64,000 bases of DNA from contig NC_051118.1 of assembly GCF_014839805.1 (NCBI RefSeq), positions 124,001 through 188,000 on the forward strand, given 5' to 3'. The stretch is from Manduca sexta (Eukaryota; Arthropoda; Insecta; Lepidoptera; Sphingidae). The notes below the pieces were generated by a model. The model made no database searches. It had not been told where the DNA came from and saw only the letters and a program-made list of their open reading frames with translations. Below, in pieces: positions 56,801 through 64,000 of this stretch. Position 1 is the stretch's first letter, and the number at the start of each line of letters is the position of its first letter. Both the position numbers and the translations under genes were made by a program.

Positions 56801-59800
56801 AAGACATTTTTAACCTGCCTCAATGAACGTTTGCTGATATGTAACTAATCACATTAAGGCAAATTTAATTTCGAATTAGGGCTGGTATATTGTATTGTGT
56901 TGGCACTTCAAGGGCCGTAGCGAAAACACTTTCCTGCATTCGTTCCAATAGAAAACAAAAATATGTAATGAATGACATGCAAGCGACAGATTTATGGTAG
57001 TAAAAAGGTGTTTTAGCTACAGGATACGTTCCAGTACAGTTTGTAACCTACTCCGCCAATAATTTAGTTCTAGTTTTAGACTACCATTAAGTATTACAGT
57101 TTGTAGATGGATGCCGTCTAAAAAATGTTCCAGCGAGCTTCAGGAAGTTGTCAGCTACATCTTAAGATTATGAAGTAACCTGGTATCTGCTGAACTGGTA
57201 CAGTCGGATGCATATACAGTCGCAGCGTGTTGCACAGTTCGAGCATCGCATCAACGTGGTACTCCGGCACGAACGCGAACAGCGGCTCCGTGAACTCGCT
57301 CGCGTAATCTGTTAATAGTCTTTGATTAATTGAAACCATAACTGAAGAGTTAACCAGAGAAGTATTTGGAGCACTATACTTAAATAAGCTTGTATATAAT
57401 TCATGATTTATTCGGGGCAAGCTGATCTTCGTAATGAGAAATTCCGATGTCATTTTTTTTTCTCATAGAAACAGCAGTTCCTGGCATACTTAATAATTAC
57501 TAAACTCTAGAAGCAACCAGAATGAGATGAGAAGTTTGCAATGATGGAAGAAAGGAGCTTGGATAGATTATTGTGTAAAGAAGATTAGAAATACTTACGA
57601 CTCGATTCCATTTGAGCATTTGATCCGATACGTGGTGTCGTTGCTCTTGAAATGGGACTCTGAGGACTGTAAAAAGAATGAACAAAAAAGAAGAAGAAAT
57701 TAAATGTTTTGTCGTATTTCAGATGTTTAAATATTATAACTGAGGGTTTATAAAAATAACTTTTCCGATTTATTTTTATTTAAAAGGTAAATTAATCATT
57801 CAATATGACAGAGAGTGACAAGTAGAAGATGAGTCAAGACTAATCAGCTTCAAAGCAGAGTAAATTCAATATTATCATCGAAGTTCAATAATTGTGTCAA
57901 TTTTAGAAAGGGATAGTAACGGATAGAAGATGTGTGAAGATGTTACAGCTTGAAAGCAGAATAAAGTCAATATCATCATCGAAATTCAATATCCAACCTT
58001 TGATCAGAACTTGAGGTGTACTCCAGTTGAAGTGACGCATAACTTGTGCCCCCCAACAGGGAGCTCTTCCCTGGTAAAATTTCTTTGCTCGCACCCTATA
58101 CAAAAGCAGATTACTACAATTCAAGTAACGTTAATAACGAACTTAGATTTAGTTTACATTTTAGAGAAAAAACTTTCTTAAAAATAACAGTAAGCAATAA
58201 AGATAAAACTGGCGCATGCTTTTCTAGGAATACCTTAGTCTATTAGCGAAATGATTTTTAGAGTCGATTGGGTTAGTTTCCAAATTACTAATTACATTAT
58301 TTTTTTCTATCGATCCGATGACAGCGGTTAGACTCATTCATTGATATAGCCCGTTGTTAACAATTTAAATGAACTAAAAAATCTCCTGTACAGTGGACCC
58401 ATTTAATGTTTTAATATGTTTCAAATCTCAAGGATTACCGTTCCCTACTAAAATAATCACGATGATTATAGACTGCAGATCATAATATAATACCGGAAAT
58501 GAACCCATCACAAAGGCCTCAAAAACTGTTTGTCTCTATGTGATCATTTTTCTCAAAATTTACTGAATAAATTTTTATGAAATTTATATTTAGAGATAGT
58601 TTAAGACCCTGGGAAGGTTATAGGTTACTTTCTACCCTAAAAAATATATAGCGGGACTTTTTCCCGGAAAACTCCTTCATACGGGCGATAAAGGGCTACC
58701 TTCTGTCATTAAAATAACCGAGAATATAGCCATAAATACCTGCTCATGAGCTATGTAATCCGGGTCCGACGACATCCTCAGGGAATGCAGCGTACCGGAG
58801 AAATGCTTGGCTAGCTCCAGCTGCCTTTGCTTTGTCCATATCGCACCGATCACCCAGCCCATTTGTAACGCTCCCATTTCTAACTTCTCCTGTAATTTTG
58901 ATGCTTTAGTTATGATATTATATTTTTTTTGTAAAAGCATATTATACGTGATGTTTATTGTCACCATTAAGTTAGTGTTATACAAGTACTAGGCTTTTTT
59001 ATACAGGCACGAGTAAATGCTCTTACTGTACCTGATGGTAAATAGAATTAAGTCCAAATAGAATGTGGCCTGACTAGAAACGGTATTTTTTTCCGAATCA
59101 TTCCATATATAATATTTACAGTGGTTCTCTTTGTATCTAAGTTACAATCATTTGGTTCACATGTGGTGTGAGGCGAAGGGCCCTCCCTTAAGGGGGGGGG
59201 GGTGATGTTCTCCTATTTGATACATTATTCGCCCCAGTCGAGCAATGGTTAACCCTCGCCAGTCTACACAATTATGTCGGCCTGCTTGAAAACGCATACA
59301 CATTACACAGAATTATCCCATATCACCAGAATTAAGTAAATCGGAAACCTCGTAAACACTCTTGGATCTTTCCAACTCCTCCAACATCTTCTCCATTAGT
59401 TGTTTCTTTATTTTATCTTGTTCTGTTAGTTCGCCATTTGCACCTGAAATCGATGCATCGAGACATTATAAATCATTTCATTGTTATAAATGAAATTAAT
59501 ATTTTGAATTTAATTAGATAACATTTTCAGTCCTACTTATAAAAATTTTACAAAGCTATGCTTAGTTAAAACAAAATTCTACTCGATCAGCTGTAAGTCA
59601 AAACCCGCCATCTTGCATCACTAGGAAACCGATGTTTTTGACAGCTATTTAATAAAATCTAAAGCACCTCAAGTTTATAAGTAAGACTGTATGTGTTTTT
59701 CTCTTTCTTTTTATTATGCACCTGCCTCAACTCTCTCTACACCACTCTAAGATTGACTGGGAGAGAATACCCATGTTATTAAGTCCACCTGTATATCATT

Positions 59801-62304
59801 TGTACAAAGTGTAAATAATTTATTAACAGTTCTACAATATGCATGTAAAGTTATGCAATTACTAGCTGTGCCCGAGGCTTCGCCCGCGTGGAAATTAGTG
59901 TGCCACAAAGTTTTTGCCGCGTAAATCCCAACCCAGGAGATTTTTTACAACCACGCGACCTCTTCAACAGTAATCGTTATATTTCAGTCAATTTACATAA
60001 AACTGTAATGTACTATTAACTTAAACCTTCCCTAAGAATTGCACTTTCTTTTGGTAAAAACCGTACAAAAATCCCTTCAGTACATTTTGGGAAAATCGGT
60101 CACATACAGACTGCTTTTGGAGACTTTGTTTTATAATATTTATGTATAGATCATTTTTAACTTCACTTACCTGGTCCATTGTGTAATTCAGCAGTTATAG
60201 TGTATATCCTGTAATCTATATCGTGCAGACAATCCGCCATGTCGAGTTGATTGTCCCGCAACTCACACAGCTGATGAGAAGAAATTAACAAAAAATATTT
60301 ATCTTTGCTTCGATACCGGTTGTTTTTCTTTGGAGTTTGGTGCACAACTCTACTAAGTGTGCCAGTTCATAGTTTAGTTTTTATTGGCAACAATGCAGCG
60401 TTTGAGAGACGCTTTTTAAATATGTTGTTTATTCCTATTATATCTCCTTTGATATGAATTATAATAGGCAATACATGTATGATTTCTTGTCATCAGGTGA
60501 GATTTGCTAGTTTTTAACTTCGACTATCATGGTTTCTCTGGGACTCAATTTGAGAAAATAATTTCATATAGATGAAGTTCCAAACACAACCACGTATTTT
60601 TTTTCTACTCTATGTCAAAGTGACTTTAATGCCCTTGAATTAAGTAAATTCCACGAATAATGTCGATAAAAGACCGTTGTGATGAACGTGAACGAATGTG
60701 AAAGTTGAACCCCAAGGGAATAATAATTTCTGGAACCTTTTCAGCGTGTTTGATCGCAGCTCCATGGTACAGGGCCAGTAGACCGTCAACCAGCCTGAGG
60801 TGAGCTGATCTGACGTCAATAGCACCAGCTCCGGGCATCATGGACCGCGTGCCTTTCATCGCTAAGGCAGTCTCGCCTGTAGTTCTGCTGTAGGGTAAAT
60901 ATTAAAGGTTACACAAAAATGGTAAAGAGAAGTAGGTTATGAAAGAAATGTGATTTAGAAAGGTATTTTAGGCGATGCATCTACACGTTGCATATATATT
61001 CACAGCAAAATGGTACTAAACGCGGAATTAATATTCGATAAAATATGCAAAAATAATTTGTGTTCTATTTGTTTTTCTATTTGAAACTCCTCTACAGCTT
61101 CAAAATGAAATACCAATCTAAGTCATTCAGGACTCACTTTATGAAGGTCATTAACGAAATTGTATTAGTTATGTAACCTACATCTTCTCCCTCCCTGAGG
61201 AAATTCTTATGCGCTCATTTGCCGCGGCTCTAGGCACACAGTTTTGTGTGTATACCTCATGGTTGTAACTACACATTGAGGTCTATGAAGGCTCGCGTAC
61301 ATTTCCTGGCTTTCTCCCATCCTAAGAGGTTTTTCTATCCTTCCACCACACTTTTTTCCCAGCTATCCCTTTCCAACTTTCCTCCAGGAAGAGGTAAGCC
61401 GGGGGATTCCAGTATTCCATTCGTAAGATTCCCTCAATTTTGACTGCGGGGTCTGATATCCAAAAAAAATAATTATATCGTATATTTGTCTGTCTGACTG
61501 TCTTTCCAACATTTTTAGATTATATTCTTGACACTGATAGGAGTATAAAATATCCACACAATATGTTATCTTAAAACCTATCAACGAACACAAAGTGCTG
61601 GGTTACGAAATTCTCAATGAGTGAATCCCAGCCCCACTTAACCGGTATTTTTTAGCTAGACAAATAGCAGACAGAAGCAATTTACCAGACGACTAAACAA
61701 TCAAAGCTTCGTAATGAATTTGCTTGAGACGTAGTTAACAGAGAGCACTTCCAAATTACTCTGCGGGGCTTGGTATTTGTATTAAGTCTTGTTTTGTACA
61801 ATTTTGATTGGATTTTTATGATTTAGCTGATGAATTAAAGGCTTCGATATTATGACCAGATAGAGAATGAAATACAATTTATTGAATGACCACGTCAATA
61901 TTGACGCAACAAACTTTTCAAACATGTAAAACGAAAATAACTATGATTATTAAATAACTGTACATACTTATTTACAAGAATCATTTCGAATGTAAACAAA
62001 TTATACTATCTCCATACCAAATTTTGCTTTCTTATACCACGTCTTTAACGGGATAAAAAGTATCCTATGCCCGTCTCCTGGTTCTAAGCTACCTCTCCAC
62101 CAATTTTCAGCTCTTGTGCTATTCTTACTAAGAATATTTAGCATCATTAGTTTATAGTGAAAACGTTACAAATTTATTGATTTGTTTTAATCACATACCT
62201 GTTCGGCATAGGAGGCATTGGTGGGTGCATGAAGCGTGCCATGGAGGATATCACTTGGGGCAGGGTTGCCAGTCCAGGGGAGCCAGCAGTCATATCACTT
62301 ACAC
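47879..62304 (-). CDS. RNF123: RNF123 (KPC1) E3 ubiquitin ligase, middle and C-terminal part
   Basis: Seventeen minus-strand exons in transcript order: 62304-62199, 60887-60737, 60270-60171, 59443-59349, 58889-58740, 58095-57998, 57666-57599, 57308-57180, 56735-56573, 56312-56175, 53180-53119, 52109-51970, 50921-50736, 50265-50095, 49819-49711, 48810-48618, 47975-47879. All phases agree; they give about 717 codons and a stop at 47879-47881. Recognisable RNF123 segments: RPYQNRAWAQSNWVLVRFW, SQLNWAFSEF, QIKLCATCFDLYHGLARALE. The C-terminal RING reads CTIC, PCGHHSC, ACI and CFFC, the zinc ligands that bind an E2 enzyme. Human RNF123 has 1314 residues, so about 400 are missing between this part and the N-terminal exons on the other strand. 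Function in p27/p105 ubiquitination is inferred from mammals. Confidence 0.9.
48032..48293 (+). repeat. SINE-C copy in the RING-splitting intron
   Basis: TTCGGTGGCGTAGTTATATTGCGG (A-box region), a duplicated GGGTTCTATTCCTGG / GGTTCAATTCCTGGGGCGGG B-box segment, GACGTCTGGAATTTATGTCC and an ATACATACATACAT string. Confidence 0.75.
48310..48545 (-). repeat. SINE-B copy, near full length
   Basis: GTGATCCCATTGCACCTGATGG to ATATAAAATATATCCTACCACCA; minus orientation, directly after the SINE-C. Confidence 0.85.
49274..49566 (+). repeat. SINE-A copy
   Basis: GGCGTGAGCCTAATTGGGAGTG at the head, CGAATGTCCGCAGGTTCAAAACC, and the ..TCCAACAGACAATATAC end; diverged and missing the last GGCTGATATTAT. Confidence 0.75.
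50352..50460 (-). repeat. SINE-C fragment
   Basis: ATAACATCACGCCTTTATCTTCGAAAGGGTAGG to CATCGGGCACAAATTTCAG; only the tail half. Confidence 0.6.
51655..51948 (+). repeat. Repeat D copy beside an RNF123 donor
   Basis: GACGAGACGAGCTTGCCGTTCGCCTGATGGTAAAC to GGCGGACTCTCACATATAAGAGACC, ending about 20 bases from the donor of exon 52109-51970. Confidence 0.75.
52228..52315 (+). repeat. Hairpin-family fragment
   Basis: AAGGCTGCAAAGTCTTTGAAACGTCGCGAG and CCCATAGAATCCGAAAATTAGTTTAATTTCAA; only the loop and right arm remain. Confidence 0.65.
52316..53118. other. RNF123 intron, nothing recognised
   Basis: AT-rich intron with an ORF of 74 codons (52410-52634, +) that has no domain and poor codon character. 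Confidence 0.5.
53565..53655 (-). repeat. SINE-A fragment
   Basis: AGGATTAGACCTAGTGCGGATTAG and CTCAGGTATGCAGGTTTCTCAACGATG, then CACCGTTAAAGTAAACGATAATTCA; internal deletions. Confidence 0.6.
54045..54170 (+). repeat. Repeat G copy
   Basis: TAGTAGAATAACCGCGGCGTGACATCGCTTCTG and GAATATTTCCCGAAACGCCTGATGTCATC; partner of 46985-47170. Confidence 0.6.
54225..54470 (-). repeat. SINE-B copy, diverged
   Basis: CCAAATGAGTATTGACTGACGAGAAACG, CCCTCGCCAGTTAACATGATTATGCCGG and ATATCCTACCATCAGCA. Confidence 0.7.
55295..55440 (+). repeat. Hairpin-family fragment
   Basis: ATTTCTTATATTTTCGCGAATGTTAGACATTGGAATAAAACTATTTTTACGGATTTTAT (left arm) followed by a diverged loop with CTCAAAGTCTTC. The interval 54471-55294 has no recognised gene. 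Confidence 0.6.
55612..55812 (-). repeat. SINE-C copy
   Basis: TGCACCCACTTTTCGCTGTTCGTATTCCGTCCCATGAGG to GTACAACGACGCCACCGAGGCAGTC, with part of the B-box region deleted. Confidence 0.75.
58510..58690 (+). repeat. Retroelement-tail scrap in RNF123 intron
   Basis: AAAACTGTTTGTCTCTATGTGATC, ATTTTTATGAAATTTATATTTAGAG and GGTTATAGGTTACTTTCTACCC resemble 5838-6010; no frame. Confidence 0.45.
59015..59290 (-). repeat. Degenerate SINE-B scraps
   Basis: GTACCTGATGGTAAATAGAATTAAGTCC at 59029 and TTAACCCTCGCCAGTCTACACAATTATGTCGGCC at 59248 are family blocks separated by unrelated sequence that includes a G10 run near 59203. Confidence 0.5.
61100..62198. other. RNF123 intron, nothing recognised
   Basis: Apart from retroelement-tail strings at 61990-62080 (ATACCAAATTTTGCTTTCTTATACC..GGGATAAAAAGTATCC), no feature is supported. 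Confidence 0.5.
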
Positions 62305-62394
62305 CTGGATATAATTAGCTTAGAAGTTGCTAGACAATTCTTAAAGTAACATTTGGTAGGGGGATTGTACCCGCGATATAGTGACCGTATACAT

Positions 62395-62555
62395 AGAGCA
62401 GTGGCGATGTGTCCATACAACTCAATTCCTACCGGCTTCCCTTTTAGGTTCAAGTATTTTTGTCTTAGTTTTTTGTTAAATTGGTCGCAATGTGTTAACT
62501 GAGGCAACTTTTTTGCGTCGGGTTACTTTTTGAAAAATTTCACTCTTCGCCCATG
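62395..62555 (+). repeat. Repeat E copy
   Basis: CATAGAGCAGTGGCGATGTGTCCATACAACTCAATTCCTACCGGCTTCCC to TTTCACTCTTCGCCC, just upstream (in transcript sense) of the first RNF123 exon on this strand. Confidence 0.6.
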
Positions 62556-62569
62556 ACATAGAGTAAAAT

Positions 62570-62725
62570 CAGCTATAGTGGCCCACATAAGTATGTCGCA
62601 TTCCGGTATCAATGCGTATTTTCAAACAGGCCAGCATAATTGTGTAGATTGGTAAAGGCTCATCATCTCATTGTTTAAACCTGGACTCTACTCCAGTTAT
62701 CAGGTGCAGAATGGTACTGGCAGTT
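62570..62725 (+). repeat. SINE-B copy, 5' truncated
   Basis: AGCTATAGTGGCCCACATAAGTATGTCGCATTCCGG, CAAACAGGCCAGCATAATTGTGTAGA and TTATCAGGTGCAGAATGG. Confidence 0.7.
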
Positions 62726-63238
62726 TATTTTAATATTTCTTGAACTTCTTTTTGTATTAAAAGATTTATTGCCGCGAGATTCAAATCAAGAAGAGCTGAT
62801 AACTTTGAATGTGTTTCGTATATTTAATGATACTATAATACGTCAGGTTTTTTATCGTTTACAAAATAAGAATAAAACCATAACTAAAGAATTACTTTGT
62901 AAATGACTAAATAATTATTATCAACCGAAAGAACTACAAAAAGTTAGTTATTACGAAGCTTTTAAGGGCAAATATAAATGTAATTGCTACCAGCCATTAA
63001 AACTGGAAAACCTTTTAAAAACTTACAAAACACTGTCTATTTTTAACACAACTTCGAAATCGATACAAATACCAAACTGTTGTTATAAATAAAATTTTAA
63101 TGACTTATTGTTTAATTACGTTTTTACTAAAAATATATTGAAAGAAACGAACGTTACTTCAGCCAGAGACAAAAGAGACATAGAAAAGGGTGTGAGCATA
63201 CATCACTAATGCCTGGCCCACTAGTGATGTGTTCTTAC

Positions 63239-63271
63239 CGGTGAGCTGTCTATGGGGCACTGGTGCCTTTA
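63239..63271 (-). CDS. Candidate RNF123 micro-exon
   Basis: On the minus strand, 33 bases between a TTGTGTTGGAG acceptor-like end and a good GTAAGA donor would read KAPVPHRQLT and join in phase 1 to the exon at 62304. The phase fit and the donor are in favour; the short length, the weak acceptor and lack of recognisable similarity are against. Confidence 0.3.
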
Positions 63272-63321
63272 CTCCAACACAAACAAACATTTAAATCTTT
63301 TACTAGATAGCAATACGGTTT

Positions 63322-63341
63322 CACACACACACACACACACC
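63322..63341. repeat. (CA)10 microsatellite
   Basis: Ten CA units directly beside the tail of a SINE-C copy, where simple repeats are expected. Confidence 0.9.
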
Positions 63342-63343
63342 AT

Positions 63344-63582
63344 CACGCATTTATCCCCGTATGCAGAGGTGCCACCAGGGCACCCACTTTTCGCGGAGTG
63401 TATTCCGTCACAGGATGTGATAGGGGGCGAGCCTATCGCCAAATCGGGCACAAATTCCAGACTCCGGCTGATATTGAGCAGAAAAACCCAAATATCACTT
63501 TGACCGATCCGGGATTCGAACCCAGAACCTCAGAGCGCTGCCGTACCGCGCATGCAGTACAACTACGCCACTGAGGCAGTCT
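63344..63582 (-). repeat. SINE-C copy, near full length
   Basis: CATCACGCATTTATCCCCG to CTACGCCACTGAGGCAG. The head has GGGTTCGAATCC in minus orientation. Its tRNA-like head is part of a SINE, not a functional tRNA gene. Confidence 0.85.
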
Positions 63583-64000
63583 CACTCGGTTTCACTCACG
63601 TATTATTAGTCGGAATCGAAGCCAGATTGATGTGATCGAGAGGCCTCCGCAATGCGACGTCTTCTCGCCCATGAAGGTGACCTATCTAATACCTAGAGAC
63701 TGGTCGGCGATTCCGCAATATATGAGTTAACAGTTTTGCTATCTAGTAATTTAATATGTTTCGCGAAGTTTTAGTATTATTGAAATTTGTTATTTCAAAA
63801 TAAAAACATTCTTTTGATCTTATTAAAAGTCACAAAGACCTAAATAGTAGACACGTACTTTTTAAACTCCTAAGTTGTGTATGACATCTCTCCATCCAAT
63901 GAAGCGTTCCAAAAATGTATTCGCAGCTCAAATCTCGTCTAGAACGAAACCTATCATGCGAGTAATTGGCTCTATTAACTCATCACCTACAGTAAATCCA
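63583..64000. other. Window end, nothing supported
   Basis: 63600-63690 contains open minus-strand frames ending at a GTGAGT donor (63600-63594 region), but none has a credible acceptor together with recognisable protein. The last 100 bases contain another short open minus-strand frame. Further RNF123 exons are expected beyond this end. Confidence 0.4.

Noticed and set aside
63490..63585. tRNA-like sequence with GGTTCGAATCC
   Set aside because: Same head as the other SINE-C copies; no cloverleaf of normal length, so not a tRNA gene.
63594..63690. Open minus-strand frames ending at a GTGAGT donor
   Set aside because: The frame that would join in phase to the 62304 exon needs an acceptor without a pyrimidine tract, and none of the frames is recognisably RNF123.
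63900..64000. Short open minus-strand frame at the window end
   Set aside because: No donor before its stop, and its position would leave no room for the central RNF123 exons.
1..64000. CRISPR arrays, operons, phage or plasmid features
   Set aside because: No regularly spaced direct repeats with spacers and no bacterial gene layout; introns and SINEs show a eukaryotic nuclear genome.

Overview
The window reads as nuclear DNA of a moth or butterfly (Lepidoptera). It is AT-rich, its genes are split into small phase-consistent exons with GT..AG introns, and the space between is packed with degenerate dispersed repeats: several short tRNA-like (SINE-type) families, a DD37D mariner (maT type), PIF/Harbinger remains, non-LTR retrotransposon tails and foldback or MITE elements. 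Nothing bacterial, organellar or CRISPR-like is present. Family names such as SINE-A or hairpin family are labels used only here.

Layout. 1-33,048: no host gene recognised; decayed transposons and repeats. 33,049-38,998 (+): the first five exons of RNF123 (KPC1), an E3 ubiquitin ligase; they encode the N-terminus and the first part of its SPRY domain, and the fifth exon is cut by a gap. A small two-exon gene for an 81-residue CxxC protein (35,913-36,479, +) lies inside an intron. 38,999-39,498: exactly 500 N. 39,632-47,393 (+): the 3' part of a collagen gene, eight exons ending at a stop codon. 47,879-62,304 (-): seventeen exons with the middle and C-terminal part of RNF123, including the C-terminal RING finger. 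Beyond 62,304 there are repeats and at best one weak further exon.

The most important observation is that RNF123 lies in two pieces on opposite strands on the two sides of the 500-N gap. The pieces do not overlap in protein content and are in the order expected for one gene if everything right of the gap is flipped. The simplest reading is that the right-hand contig was placed in the wrong orientation during scaffolding; a real inversion that broke the gene is the alternative. If the contig is flipped, RNF123 becomes one gene whose missing centre (rest of SPRY and the following region) lies in the gap or beyond the right end of this window, and the collagen gene converges on it tail to tail, with 485 bases between the two stop codons. 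The collagen exons next to the gap carry three apparent one-base deletions, so local consensus quality is probably low.

I found no convincing new biological system. The less ordinary items are the misoriented RNF123, the nested CxxC gene, the collagen with a cysteine-bearing non-collagenous break and a short CDC tail, a foldback repeat family whose complete copies have 11-12 base target duplications, a long palindrome, a TAA-flanked MITE inside a SINE, and stacked transposon insertions in collagen introns.
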